Assembly (NCBI GenBank): GCA_039816045.1
Contig: JBCBYB010000005.1
Location: forward strand, 123,104-187,103
Source of the DNA: Thermohalobaculum sp039816045
GTDB taxonomy: Bacteria > Pseudomonadota > Alphaproteobacteria > Rhodobacterales > Rhodobacteraceae
Direction of reading: 5' to 3'
DNA: 64,000 nt
This document shows positions 8,343 to 17,623 of this stretch, in pieces. A program made the translations under genes and the position numbers. The notes beneath the pieces were generated by a model. The model did not search any database and was not told where the DNA came from. It was given only the letters and a program-made list of their open reading frames with translations. The first letter of the stretch is position 1; every line of letters starts with the position of its first letter.

Positions 8343-8608
8343 CCCCGCATCAGCTCAACTCGCCCGCCTGGATCTTCTTTTGCTATGCGAGCTTCGGCAT
8401 CGCGATCGGCACGACCGCCATCGGCATCTGGTCGATGGAGGTGAGCATGACCATGAAAGGGTTCCTCTTCATGGGCTTGCTCTTCACCACTGGCTCGGCC
8501 TTCACCCTGGCCAAGACCCTGCGCGATGAGCACGAGGCATCGCGGTTCCACAACCGGATCGAAGAGGCCCGCACCGAACGGCTGCTCCGCGACGTCGATG
8601 CGGCGTGA
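8339..8608 (+). CDS. YiaA/YiaB family inner membrane protein
   Basis: 89 residues with two transmembrane helices: SPAWIFFCYASFGIAIGTTAIGIW and TMKGFLFMGLLFTTGSAFTLAKT, ending in the cytoplasmic LRDEHEASRFHNRIEEAR tail. This is the two-helix YiaA/B domain. Its ATG overlaps the pspA stop (ATGA), so the two proteins are co-produced; a membrane partner for the PspA-type scaffold is a reasonable inference. Pairing of PspA-like and YiaA-like proteins under one TetR-type regulator suggests an envelope stress unit. Confidence 0.85.
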   Translation: MTPHQLNSPAWIFFCYASFGIAIGTTAIGIWSMEVSMTMKGFLFMGLLFTTGSAFTLAKTLRDEHEASRFHNRIEEARTERLLRDVDAA

Positions 8609-8644
8609 GCTCGGAGGGGGCGGCGAGCGATCCCGCGCCTCCCA

Positions 8645-9034
8645 TCAGAACCCCAGGAGCCACTGGAGCCACGTCCGCTGCTGCGGTTGTGGTTCTGGGG
8701 CCATCCGGGGCTCGGGCGGCGGCGGTTCGTCCTGCGGCACCCGGTAGGTCTTCGCGTTTGCCGAGCGCATACCAGGCGCCGATCCACCACTGCTGGACGT
8801 GCCGCTGGACGCACCATCCAGTCCCGGAACCGAAGGCGGCGTGTAGCCGCCGGGGTTCCGTCCAGTAACCTCGCGGGTCCAATGGCGTTTGCTGTTGCGC
8901 ACCCCGCCATGCACGCTGGCTTTGCGTTGCGCGAGGATGAGAGGCGCCTCCACTTGGCCTGTGACGGGCGCCACTTCAGATGCCGAAACCCCGGTGGTGG
9001 CCAGCGCAACTGAGAGAAGCAACGAAACACCCAT
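8645..9034 (-). CDS. Small exported protein, proline-rich C-terminus
   Basis: 129 residues. Residues 1-19 (MGVSLLLSVALATTGVSAS) look like a signal peptide. The rest is low-complexity, Ser/Gly/Pro rich, with a QPQQRTWLQWLLGF end that is aromatic and hydrophobic. AGGA lies 8 bases upstream of the ATG. I do not recognise a family. The promoter carries two copies of GTTTTACGAGG (9043-9053 and 9082-9092 on the minus strand), the near one overlapping the ribosome-binding site. Confidence 0.6.
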   Translation of the reverse strand: MGVSLLLSVALATTGVSASEVAPVTGQVEAPLILAQRKASVHGGVRNSKRHWTREVTGRNPGGYTPPSVPGLDGASSGTSSSGGSAPGMRSANAKTYRVPQDEPPPPEPRMAPEPQPQQRTWLQWLLGF

Positions 9035-9162
9035 CGCACAATCCTCGTAAAACGATCATGAGTTAGACTACCACGAAACAGCCTCGTAAAACACCGGCCA
9101 GTCTCTTGACTAACCCGATCCCGCGACCGGTCTGCCACCTTGGGATCGACGAGCCGCCACGA

Positions 9163-10305
9163 TCATTCGGCGGCGGTCTTCTCCGCCTCTTCCGCCGCCA
9201 TCTCGGCTTCGATCGCCGCGGCCTTTTTCTCAACCTGCTCAACGATGTGGTCGATCATCTGGTCGTTCGACTGGGTGTGAGACTGCTTGCCCGCGAGATA
9301 GACCATCCCCTTGCCCGCGCCGCCGCCGGTGAAGCCGACATCGGTCATCAGCGCCTCGCCCGGGCCATTCACCACGCAGCCGATGATCGAAAGGCTCATG
9401 GGCGTCTTGATGTGCTCCAGCCGTTCCTCGAGGATCGCCACGGTCTTGATCACGTCGAAGCCCTGGCGCGCGCAGGACGGACACGAGATGATGTTGACCC
9501 CGCGGTGGCGGAGGCCAAGCGACTTCAGGATCTCGAAGCCGACTTTGACCTCCTCTACCGGGTCTGCGGAGAGGCTGACCCGCATGGTGTCGCCGATCCC
9601 CATCCAGAGGAGTTGGCCGAGCCCGATCGCCGACTTGATCGTGCCGGAGGTCAGCCCGCCGGCCTCGGTGATCCCGAGATGGATCGGACAATCCGTTTGC
9701 TCGGCAAGCTGCTGATAGGCCGCCGCCGCCAGGAACACATCGGATGCCTTGCAGCTGATCTTGAACTCGTGGAAGTCGTTGTCCTGCAGGATCTTGATAT
9801 GGTCGAGCCCACTCTCCACCATGGCATCGGGGCAAGGCTCACCGTATTTCTCAAGAAGATGCTTCTCAAGGGAGCCCGCGTTCACGCCGATCCGAATAGA
9901 GCACCCGTGATCGCGCGCAGCCTTGATGACTTCCTTGATGCGCTTTTCATCGCCAATATTGCCCGGGTTGATGCGAAGACAGGCCGCACCGGCCTCAGCA
10001 CTCTCGATTCCACGCTTATAATGGAAATGGATATCGGCAACGATTGGCACGGGGGAGTGCTTGCAGATCTCCTTCATCGCCGCGGAACTCGGCTCGTCCG
10101 GCACCGAGACGCGCACGATGTCTGCCCCCACCTCGGCACAGCGCTCGATCTGCTCGAGCGTCGCCTTGGCGTCATGGGTCAGGGTGTTCGTCATGGTCTG
10201 GACGCTGATCGGGGCGTCGCCGCCAACCGGGACCGAGCCCACCATGATCTGCCGGCTCTCGCGGCGGTAGATGTTGCGCCAGGGACGGATATGGTTGATC
10301 GCCAT
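9163..10305 (-). CDS. ispG: 4-hydroxy-3-methylbut-2-en-1-yl diphosphate synthase (flavodoxin)
   Basis: 380 residues, the usual length of the bacterial enzyme plus a short Ala/Glu tail. IspG reduces 2-C-methyl-D-erythritol 2,4-cyclodiphosphate to HMBPP in the MEP isoprenoid pathway. Visible family marks are VPVGGDAPISVQTMTNT near the start, LRINPGNIG, the TIM-barrel residues around GVNAGSLEKHLLEKYGEP, and the [4Fe-4S] cysteines in ISCPSCARQGFD and IGCVVNGPGEA. The ATG at 10305 has GGAGG six bases upstream. It appears to be monocistronic. Confidence 0.97.
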   Translation of the reverse strand: MAINHIRPWRNIYRRESRQIMVGSVPVGGDAPISVQTMTNTLTHDAKATLEQIERCAEVGADIVRVSVPDEPSSAAMKEICKHSPVPIVADIHFHYKRGIESAEAGAACLRINPGNIGDEKRIKEVIKAARDHGCSIRIGVNAGSLEKHLLEKYGEPCPDAMVESGLDHIKILQDNDFHEFKISCKASDVFLAAAAYQQLAEQTDCPIHLGITEAGGLTSGTIKSAIGLGQLLWMGIGDTMRVSLSADPVEEVKVGFEILKSLGLRHRGVNIISCPSCARQGFDVIKTVAILEERLEHIKTPMSLSIIGCVVNGPGEALMTDVGFTGGGAGKGMVYLAGKQSHTQSNDQMIDHIVEQVEKKAAAIEAEMAAEEAEKTAAE

Positions 10306-10509
10306 CGGGACCTCCGGGGCTGCGCTCGCGCGCAAACTATGCTGTCTGGGCCTCCAAGTCGAGGGGCCGCGCCTGCGATATCGGGCTGCGATATGACGAC
10401 GCGACATTGGTGCGATATCAGCGATAATCGCACGGGTCCCAAGCGGGCACCACGGTTGCCGCGCCCAGCCCCAGCGGGTAGCGAGGCACAAGACCGAATG
10501 GAGGGACAG

Positions 10510-11271
10510 ATGGATCTGACAGGGAAGGTGGCGCTGATCACCGGCGCGAGCCGTGGCATCGGAGCGGCGGCGGCCGAGGAGATGGCCAAAGCCGGGGCCG
10601 CCGTGGTGCTCGCCGCGCGCACGACCGCCGAGACGGAGACGGTGGCCGAGGGCATCCGCGCAACTGGCGGTCAAGCCGAAGCGGTGACCTGTGATGTGGC
10701 GGACATGGCCTCGGTGAGCGCGGCCGTGGCGCGCGCGATGGAGCGGTTCGGCCGGCTCGACGTGCTGGTGAACAATGCGGGCATGATCGATCCGATCGTC
10801 CCGCTGGCCGAGAGCGACCCCGAGGCTTGGGACCGGCTGATCGATGTGAACGTGAAGGGCGTCTACCACGGGGTGCGGGCAGCCCTGCCGGCGATGCTGG
10901 AGACCGGCGGCGGCACGGTGATCAACATCAGCTCCGGCGCTGCGACCAACACGCTGGACGGCTGGTCGGCCTATTGCACCTCCAAGGCTGCGGTTCTGAT
11001 GCTCACGCGCATGGTGCACAAGGAATACGGGCCGAAGGGCATCCGCTCGGTGGGCCTCTCGCCAGGCACGGTGGCAACCGAGATGCAGCGGGTGATCAAG
11101 GCCTCGGGCATCAACCCGGTCAGCCAGCTCGATTGGGAGGCCCATATCCCGCCCGATTGGCCGGGCCGCGCGCTTGTCTGGCTGGCGAGCGGCGGCGGCG
11201 CGGAGTTCACCGGCGGAGATGTCTCCTTGCGCGATCCGGCCGTGCGCAAAGCGGTGGGGCTCGTCGCTTAA
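10510..11271 (+). CDS. SDR family oxidoreductase
   Basis: 253 residues, classical short-chain dehydrogenase. TGASRGIG binds the cofactor at about residues 12-19, NNAG follows at about 88, the catalytic Ser is in INISSGAA, and the YCTSK motif supplies Tyr and Lys. The Rossmann region before the second strand is Arg-rich (LAARTT), suggesting NADP(H). GAGG lies before the ATG at 10510; an ATG twelve bases upstream is less likely. The LSPGTVATEM block is typical of 3-oxoacyl-ACP reductase-like members, but substrate cannot be inferred. It is convergent with the acyl-CoA synthetase. Confidence 0.9.
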   Translation: MDLTGKVALITGASRGIGAAAAEEMAKAGAAVVLAARTTAETETVAEGIRATGGQAEAVTCDVADMASVSAAVARAMERFGRLDVLVNNAGMIDPIVPLAESDPEAWDRLIDVNVKGVYHGVRAALPAMLETGGGTVINISSGAATNTLDGWSAYCTSKAAVLMLTRMVHKEYGPKGIRSVGLSPGTVATEMQRVIKASGINPVSQLDWEAHIPPDWPGRALVWLASGGGAEFTGGDVSLRDPAVRKAVGLVA

Positions 11272-11337
11272 CCCCCCCGTGCCCGGAGGGCCGGGTGGGT
11301 GGGCGCTCTCCAGCTGCTCTCCGGGCAAGGGAGGCGG

Positions 11338-13227
11338 TCAGGCCCCGGCACGCTCCCAAGCAATGGCGAACCGTCCCATGACGTCCGCGAGCGCATCCCC
11401 GTCGGTCTTGGTCGCCACCACGGCCACCAGACCGCGGGTCTTGTCGTCTCGGACCTCGATGCCCGCCTCGATGCCCGCCTCTTTGAGCGCCTCACCGAGC
11501 ACCCGCGCAATCGCGCTCTTGCGCAGCGCCGGTTTGAACACCTTGCCGACCGCCGTCTTCGGCAGCTCATCGATCACTTCGAGGTGCTTTGGCACGGCCG
11601 CTCGTTCGGGGATGTTTTCTTTGGCGTAATCGAGCAGGTCGGCCACGGTCGAAGACGCCCCGGGCCGCAGCTCCACATAGGCGGCCGGCAGCTCCCCCGC
11701 CACGGCATCCGGCTGTCCGATGGCACCGACAAAGGCCACGTCCTTGTGCCCCATCAGCGTCTCCTCGATCAGGCCGGGATCGATGTTGTGTCCGCCACGG
11801 ATGATCAGGTCCTTCAGCCGGCCGGTGATCCAGAGATAGCCGTCTTCGTCGAGCCGCCCCAGATCGCCTGTGCGCAGATACCCGTCCGGGTTCGAGAACA
11901 GCCCGAAATTGCGGACCTCCTCGCGGTATCCCGGGAACACGCCGGGGCTCGCGATGCAGATTTCGCCGATCTCGTCGACCGCGCATTCCCGGCGGATATC
12001 GCCGTCCTTTTCGCACTCGAGGATCCGGATCTGGGTATAGGGGATCGGCAGGCCGACCGAGCCGATCTTGCGCTCCCCCTCGGTCGGGTTCATCGAGACG
12101 AGGCAGGTCGCCTCGGTCATCCCGTAACCTTCGAGGATTTTCACCCCGCAGGTCTCCTCGAAGCGTTTGAAAAGCTCCACCGGCAGCGGCGCAGACCCGC
12201 AGAGCGCGTATTTCAGCGAGGAGATGTCGTGCTTGACCGGGCGCTCCAGCAGCGCCGAGGCGGCGGTCGGCACCATCACCATGAAGGTGACGCCCCAGCG
12301 CTCGATCAGGGCCCAGAAATTGTCCATCACCCCGTCACCCCGGAAGCCGGCCGGGGTCGGCAGGACCAGATGCGCGCCGGAGGCCAGAACGCTCATCAGC
12401 ACCGGATAGGCGCCGAGCACATGGAACATCGGCAGCGGGCAGATCAGCACGTCGTCCTTGTCGATCACGTCGAGGGCGGGGATCTTGCCGTTGTAGACCA
12501 TGCCGGACTGGCGGTGCTGGGCGATCTTCGGCATGCCGGTGGTGCCGCCGGTGTGGAAATTGGCCGAGATCGGATCGCCCGCGGGCTCGACGAAGTTCAG
12601 GCGGTCCGAGGGCTGCTCGGCCAGAGCCGCGGCATAGTCGAGCACCCGCTTGTCGTGCCGGATGTCGAGTTTCGGACGCAGAAGCGGGATCAACCAGGAG
12701 ACCGGCGGGCTGAGATAGCGCTTGAGATCGATCTCGAGGATGGTCTCGAGATCAGGACACAGCATGGCCGCCTCATGGGCCTTTTGCGCGAGATCGGTCT
12801 TGGGGAAGGATTTCAGCGTCACCAGGATCTTGGCCCGGGTCTCGCGCAGGATCGAGGCGACCTGCTCGACCTCGAGGAGCGGGTTGATCGGGCAGGCAAC
12901 CCCGGCGGTGATGCCGCCGAGCAGAGTGACCACCGTCTCGTTGCAGTTCGGCAGCAGGAAGGCGATGCCGTCATCCGGACCTGCGCCCAGGTTGTGGAAG
13001 GCGTTGGCGGCCTGGGTCACGCGGCCATGGAACGCGCTCCAGTCGAGTGTCTCGGCCTGGTCCTTCGGCCCCGACTTGATCTGGAAGCTCAGCGCCGGCC
13101 GGTTGGGATGGGCCGCCGCGGTCTCCGACAGCATCTGATGGACGCTGGCCGTCTGCCAACGCGCGGCCATCGGCACGGCTTCGACCTCGGCCTTCTCGGC
13201 GGCGGTGTTCCACATGACGCGATCCAT
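11338..13227 (-). CDS. Acyl-CoA synthetase (AMP-forming)
   Basis: 629 residues, ANL superfamily. It has the P-loop FHTGGTTGMPKIAQHR, the adenylate motif EGYGMTEAT, the YLRTGDLG Asp and the hinge GRLKDLIIRGGHNIDPGLIEE, and the catalytic Lys in LPKTAVGKVFKP near the C-terminus. It would activate a carboxylic acid through an acyl-AMP to its CoA thioester. The overall pattern resembles the long FadD-like acyl-CoA synthetases of roseobacters that act on medium-chain or aromatic acids. The start at 13227 has GGGAGG upstream. No dehydrogenase or hydratase is adjacent, so the substrate is not defined. Confidence 0.92.
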   Translation of the reverse strand: MDRVMWNTAAEKAEVEAVPMAARWQTASVHQMLSETAAAHPNRPALSFQIKSGPKDQAETLDWSAFHGRVTQAANAFHNLGAGPDDGIAFLLPNCNETVVTLLGGITAGVACPINPLLEVEQVASILRETRAKILVTLKSFPKTDLAQKAHEAAMLCPDLETILEIDLKRYLSPPVSWLIPLLRPKLDIRHDKRVLDYAAALAEQPSDRLNFVEPAGDPISANFHTGGTTGMPKIAQHRQSGMVYNGKIPALDVIDKDDVLICPLPMFHVLGAYPVLMSVLASGAHLVLPTPAGFRGDGVMDNFWALIERWGVTFMVMVPTAASALLERPVKHDISSLKYALCGSAPLPVELFKRFEETCGVKILEGYGMTEATCLVSMNPTEGERKIGSVGLPIPYTQIRILECEKDGDIRRECAVDEIGEICIASPGVFPGYREEVRNFGLFSNPDGYLRTGDLGRLDEDGYLWITGRLKDLIIRGGHNIDPGLIEETLMGHKDVAFVGAIGQPDAVAGELPAAYVELRPGASSTVADLLDYAKENIPERAAVPKHLEVIDELPKTAVGKVFKPALRKSAIARVLGEALKEAGIEAGIEVRDDKTRGLVAVVATKTDGDALADVMGRFAIAWERAGA

Positions 13228-13563
13228 CTTCGCGCAGCCTCCCTGTTTCTCTTTGGCCTCGCAGCTTTGGCGGCGGGCCGTGCCATAGAGACATAGGGGG
13301 CGCAAGCCCGCAACGGTGCTGTGTTTTTCTGACGTTGGGGAAGCTCACCCGACCGAGCCGCGCGTCATCCGTCACGCCCGTTCGACCCGGTCGCTCGCGC
13401 GGCGTTGCCCCCGGGGCGGCGGCTCCACCGGGCGCAACGGCGCTGTCCCGCGCGAGCCCCACAGTGTCACAAGCGCGCGGGTGGTCGCGCGGCGCGGTCG
13501 AAACGCCAGCCCTTGGCTCTTTGAGAGGGACAGACGCGCATCGGTCTCTGCGTTCCAAGCACT
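13228..13563. other. Intergenic region, nothing recognised
   Basis: 336 bases upstream of the acyl-CoA synthetase and downstream of the DUF6714-like gene. Very GC-rich with several short inverted runs of C and G but no convincing promoter, RNA or reading frame that looks like a protein. Confidence 0.4.
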
Positions 13564-14079
13564 CTACTCAGAGCAGATGCCAGACGACCGATCCCGAAGC
13601 GCACAGAGATTTGCAAACGCGACCCTCACCGACGAGACAAAGCCGGGATACAGGTCTTGTTCAACTGCCAAGATCTCTTGATCGATCCACGCAAACCACG
13701 CGGCAACCGCTGAGATCTGTTCCGGCGTGTATCCTTCGAGACCTGCGAAACAAGGACCGATCGGGTGCATCGCCGGGTCACCCATGCTCCCAGAGAACAG
13801 CAGCGCGATTCCGCCGATCGTGCCGCTTTCAAAGATCCCGGTTTCGATGCTCGAGCGGATGATGCCGGGCAGAAGGTACTGAAACTCATCGACGGTAAGC
13901 TCGCAGAGGTGGGCAAAAATCACGTCGTCATGCTGGTCCAGTGACAGCTCGTTCCACTTGAAACCCAATTGGTCAGACAGATCATCGGCGGCCCGTGAGC
14001 GCTCGGCGACAAAGGATGGTCGCTGTCGTTGGACGAGGGGTGTGTAGAGGGCGCGTGGCCCTCCGGGCGCGCCACTCAC
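13564..14079 (-). CDS. DUF6714-like small acidic protein
   Basis: 171 residues starting at a GTG that overlaps the stop codon of the upstream ABC exporter (GTGA), which implies translational coupling. The segments LTVDEFQYLLPGIIRSSIE and YTPEQISAVAAWFAWIDQE match what I remember of DUF6714 proteins (a helical fold with a YLP motif and a late L-T-x-E-Q helix). There is no signal peptide. The first 30 residues are poorly conserved-looking, so the true start may be internal. Function unknown. Confidence 0.55.
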   Translation of the reverse strand: MSGAPGGPRALYTPLVQRQRPSFVAERSRAADDLSDQLGFKWNELSLDQHDDVIFAHLCELTVDEFQYLLPGIIRSSIETGIFESGTIGGIALLFSGSMGDPAMHPIGPCFAGLEGYTPEQISAVAAWFAWIDQEILAVEQDLYPGFVSSVRVAFANLCALRDRSSGICSE

Positions 14080-15869
14080 TCCGCAGCGATGCCTTCGGTG
14101 AACTGGAGGCGAGCGAGGCGGGCATAGAGCCCGCCTTCGGCCACCAGCGCGTCATGGGTGCCCGTGGCGACCACCCGGCCTTCCTCGAGCACCACAATCC
14201 GGTCCGCGCGTTTCACCGTGGCCAGCCGATGCGCGATCACCAGGGTCGTGCGGTCGGCGGAGAGCCGCTCCACCGCCTCCTGAACCGCCCGCTCGGAGGC
14301 CGCATCGAGCGCCGAGGTCGCCTCGTCGAGCAGCAGCACCGGCGCGTCCCGCAGGATCGCCCGGGCAATCGCGATCCGCTGCTTCTGACCACCCGACAGC
14401 AGCACCCCGCGCTCACCGAGCCAGGCGCCATAGCCCTCCGGCAAGGCTACGATGAACTCATGCGCCGCCGCCGCGCGGGCCGCTGCCTCGACCTCGGCGT
14501 CACTGGCATCCGGCCGACCGAAGCGGATGTTCTCCGCCGCCGAGGCCGCGAAGATCACCGGCTCCTGCGGCACGAGGGAGAGCTGCGCGCGCAGGTCCTC
14601 GGTCCGCATGGCGTCCACCGGCACCCCGTCGAGGGTGATCCGCCCGGCCTTAGGGTCATAGAACCGCAAGAGGAGCTGCAGCACCGTGGTCTTGCCCGCT
14701 CCCGAGGGCCCAACCAGCGCCACCGTCTCCCCCGGCGCCAGGGTGAAGCTCACATCGCTGAGCGCCGGCGCGTTTGGGCGGCTGTCATAGGTGAACGAAA
14801 CAGCCTCGACCCGGATCTCGCCCTTGACCGGTTTCGGCAGAGCGACCGGGTCCGCGGGCTCGGCGATCGGGTTCTCCATCGCGAGCAGTTCCACCAGCCG
14901 CTCGGTCGCGCCGGCCGCCCGCTGGAGTTCGCCCCAAACTTCCGAGAGCGCGCCCACAGCCCCCGCCGTGAAAACCGCATAGAGCACGAACTGCGCCATC
15001 TCGCCGGGGGTCATCACGCCGGCCAGCACGTCCCGCGCGCCGATCCAGACCACGCCCACCACCATGGAGAACACGAGGAAGATCACGATCACCGTCAGCG
15101 CCGAACGCGCGAAGATCCGCGAGCGATGCGCCCGGTAGGCCTCCTCGACCTTCTCCCCGAAAGCGTGCCGCGCGACCGTCTCATAGGTCATCGCCTGCAC
15201 CGTTTGCGCGGCCTGCAACAGCTCTCCGGCCAGCGCCGCGCCATCGGCCACCAGGTCCTGCGCCGTGCGCGAGAGCCGCCGCACCCGCCGCCCGAGGATC
15301 AGGATCGGGAACACCACCGCCGGCACGATCAGCAGCGTCATCGCGGTCAGCTTCGGCGCGGTGATCACCATCATCACGATCCCGCCGAAGAGCAGCAGGA
15401 TATTGCGGAGCGCGATTGATGCCGTGGAGCCGACCACCCCCTGGATCACCGCCGTGTCCGAGGTCAGCCTTGTGAGCACCTCCGCGGTCATCAGCCGCTC
15501 GTAGAAGGCGGGGCTCATGGCGGAGACGTGGTTGAAGACCGCCGCCCGCAGATCCGCGATCACCCGCTCGCCGAGCAGCGTCACCAGATAGAACCGCAGC
15601 GCCGTGGTCACCGCAAGGGCGGCGGCCACGATGATCAGCGCCCCGAAATACTGGTCGATCAGGGCCGCGTTCTCCACCGTGAACCCGTCGATCACCCGGC
15701 GAAAGGCGATTGGCAGCACCAGCGTGAACCCAGCCGCCGCGAGCAAGGCGACCACCACACAGGCGATCAACCGATGATAAGGCGCAAGAAACGGCAGCAA
15801 CCCACGCAACGGGCTGATCTGTTTGGATTTCGGACGATCCTCAGGATTTGCTGTCGCTGTATCAGACAA
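14076..15869 (-). CDS. ABC exporter, fused membrane and ATPase domains
   Basis: 597 residues with the ABCB half-transporter layout: a six-helix membrane domain (about 20-310) and a nucleotide-binding domain (340-590). The ATPase has Walker A LVGPSGAGKTTVLQLLLRF, Q-loop LSLVPQEPVIF, signature LLSGGQKQRIAIARAIL, Walker B VLLLDEATSALD and the switch His in IAHRLATV. It would act as a homodimer in lipid or drug export (MsbA-like). A partial copy of its first membrane helix lies at about 17.7 kb. The downstream DUF6714-like gene is coupled to it. Confidence 0.93.
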   Translation of the reverse strand: MSDTATANPEDRPKSKQISPLRGLLPFLAPYHRLIACVVVALLAAAGFTLVLPIAFRRVIDGFTVENAALIDQYFGALIIVAAALAVTTALRFYLVTLLGERVIADLRAAVFNHVSAMSPAFYERLMTAEVLTRLTSDTAVIQGVVGSTASIALRNILLLFGGIVMMVITAPKLTAMTLLIVPAVVFPILILGRRVRRLSRTAQDLVADGAALAGELLQAAQTVQAMTYETVARHAFGEKVEEAYRAHRSRIFARSALTVIVIFLVFSMVVGVVWIGARDVLAGVMTPGEMAQFVLYAVFTAGAVGALSEVWGELQRAAGATERLVELLAMENPIAEPADPVALPKPVKGEIRVEAVSFTYDSRPNAPALSDVSFTLAPGETVALVGPSGAGKTTVLQLLLRFYDPKAGRITLDGVPVDAMRTEDLRAQLSLVPQEPVIFAASAAENIRFGRPDASDAEVEAAARAAAAHEFIVALPEGYGAWLGERGVLLSGGQKQRIAIARAILRDAPVLLLDEATSALDAASERAVQEAVERLSADRTTLVIAHRLATVKRADRIVVLEEGRVVATGTHDALVAEGGLYARLARLQFTEGIAAE

Positions 15870-15898
15870 GGGCTACCCCACCGGTTTTGCCTCGCCTA

Positions 15899-16120
15899 TC
15901 AGGGCGGACCGCCCCCTGCCAAGTTGACGCCCCGCCGCACTGCCCGAAACGCACCCGGATCGGCGCAGCGCGACATCCAAGCCGTCACGCCTTGACCGCG
16001 CTTATGTAGGATGTCGGTCCGGAAGACGCAGACGCGCCCTTGCTGCGCGAGGGTGATCGGCTCGTCGAACCAGGCCCGGGTTTCCGCCTCGAGCATGTGC
16101 CCGCTCTCGGAGCACATCAC
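15899..16120 (-). pseudogene. Gene remnant, possibly phytanoyl-CoA dioxygenase-like
   Basis: A 73-codon open frame without good start context. The stretch QQGRVCVFRTDILHKRGQGV recalls the second iron-binding His region of phytanoyl-CoA dioxygenase-type proteins (a strand ending in H-R-G), and nothing resembling the rest of such an enzyme is nearby. It lies among other gene fragments. It could be a decayed C-terminal piece, or chance. Confidence 0.3.
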
Positions 16121-16150
16121 ACTATTAGATGCAGGTGAATTAAAACGATG

Positions 16151-16426
16151 TCATCGGGACGAAGAGTGGCGTCGCACTAGGTGACCGGCTCGATCTCCGC
16201 GGCCAAGCCGTCCGGGTCCGGACCCGTCGGATACGCGGCGCAGCGCGTCGGGGCTGGACCGCGCGATCTCATGGGCCAGGAGCCCGTTGCCGCAGCCGAT
16301 TTCGACGCCGCTCTCTCCCTCGGCCAGGTGGAGCGCGCCATAGGCCATGCGTCGGCGCCGGCTGGCATCTCCACCCGGATAGACGATCTCAAGCAGCTTG
16401 GTCGTGACTGCGCCGAACTCGGGCAT
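16151..16426 (-). pseudogene. Truncated SAM-dependent methyltransferase
   Basis: The first ~55 codons read like the N-terminus of a class I methyltransferase: MPEFGAVTTKLLEIVYPGG, then LAEGESGVEIGCGNGLLAHEIAR, which contains the glycine-rich SAM-binding loop. After that the frame becomes meaningless and stops at 91 codons, where an intact enzyme would need 200 or more. Another frame over the 3' part ends with GPDPDGLAAEIEPVT, so a fusion or frameshift is likely. I read it as a 5' fragment of a decayed gene. Confidence 0.6.
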
Positions 16427-16492
16427 GCCTGCTGTCTTTCGCTCAAACCCGACACTTGGGGGCCGCCTTGCCCAAGCCGGTTGCCCAGACCG

Positions 16493-17623
16493 CTAGTCGA
16501 TGGTCGCCAAGAGGCCCGCCATGATCCGGCCGCGCGTGGCGAGGGAGGCGACCTCGATATGCTCTTGCAGCGTGTGCATGAGGTCGCCCTCTACGCCGAT
16601 CCCGTCCAGCGTGGGCACCCCCATCGCGCCGGTGAAATTGCCGTCGGAGCCGCCGCCGCTGCTCTCGTGGTAGAACTCGGAGCCGACCTCTTTTGCAAAG
16701 CTCTCCGCCATCTCGACCAGCCGCATGGTGCCGGCATCCGGCTCCCATACCGGACGCGTGACACCGCGCGTCACCTCGAAGGCGACATCGCCGTCCGGGT
16801 CGGCGAGCGCCAACATCGCCTCGACGCCCCGATCGAGATCGGCCTGGCGCTTGGCCATCGTCAGCACCTCGGCATCGGCCCGCGACGACACGCAGTTGAC
16901 CCACCGTCCCGCGTTGATGACGCCCACCGAGAAGGTGCAGTCGTCGCTCGTCATGGCCTCGATCTGGAGGACGCGCTTCGCCATCTCCTTGATCGCCGAG
17001 CGTCCTTCGGAGAGCCGCGCGCCGGCGTGGCTCGGCGTGCCGACCGTGGCGATGTTGAACCGGGCGATGGCGTAGCGGCCGGAGGTGACGCCGCCGCCCT
17101 TGCGCCCCGGCTCCGGCACCAGCACAGCCTTCGCGCGCGCGGCCTCCGCCTCGATCAAGGCGCGGACCGACGGGGTTCCGATCTCCTCATCGGGGGTGAA
17201 CATGACGGTGACCGGCAGTTTCGTCGCGATCCCGGCACGGGCCAGTTGGCGGAGCGCCTCCAAGGTCAGGTAGTTGCCGCCCTTCATGTCGCAGATGCCC
17301 GGCCCGTAGCAGAGGCCTCCGTCCCGGCGGAACGGCAGCACCTCGAGCGTACCGACCGGGTGGACCGTATCGAGATGGCCGAGCACGAGGATGCCTGGCT
17401 CGCCCGCCTTCTCATGGGGGAACCGCGCCCGCACGCTGTCCCCAAGCCCCATCCGCCCGGGAATCCGCTCGATCGCGGCCCCCATCATCGCAAGCTCGTG
17501 GGAGGCGAGGTCCATCATCCGGTTGACGGCCGCCGCATCCCAGGTCGGGCTTTCGCACTCGACCCAGGGCCGGAGCCCGGCGAGCATCTCTTCGGCATCG
17601 AACGGCAAGGCAGAGATGTCCAA
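16493..17623 (-). CDS. M20 family metallopeptidase (carboxypeptidase G2-like)
   Basis: 376 residues. Zinc ligands and catalytic residues are visible in LVLGHLDTVHPV (His, Asp), GICDMKGGNYLTLEAL (bridging Asp), FTPDEEIGT (catalytic Glu-Glu) and LMHTLQEHIEVASL near the end (His). The dimerisation domain starts around FNIATVGTPSHAG. It would remove a C-terminal residue from a peptide or folate-like amide. The start is decided by the ribosome-binding site: GGAGG stands eight bases before a TTG at 17623, which gives MDISALPFD; the nearby ATG is out of frame. Longer in-frame sequence upstream comes from an ABC-exporter remnant. Confidence 0.88.
   Translation of the reverse strand: MDISALPFDAEEMLAGLRPWVECESPTWDAAAVNRMMDLASHELAMMGAAIERIPGRMGLGDSVRARFPHEKAGEPGILVLGHLDTVHPVGTLEVLPFRRDGGLCYGPGICDMKGGNYLTLEALRQLARAGIATKLPVTVMFTPDEEIGTPSVRALIEAEAARAKAVLVPEPGRKGGGVTSGRYAIARFNIATVGTPSHAGARLSEGRSAIKEMAKRVLQIEAMTSDDCTFSVGVINAGRWVNCVSSRADAEVLTMAKRQADLDRGVEAMLALADPDGDVAFEVTRGVTRPVWEPDAGTMRLVEMAESFAKEVGSEFYHESSGGGSDGNFTGAMGVPTLDGIGVEGDLMHTLQEHIEVASLATRGRIMAGLLATID

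Noticed and set aside
9106..11271. Plus-strand open frame of 721 codons spanning ispG and the SDR gene
   Set aside because: Its first two thirds are antisense to ispG; only the part from 10510 is the SDR gene with its own ribosome-binding site.
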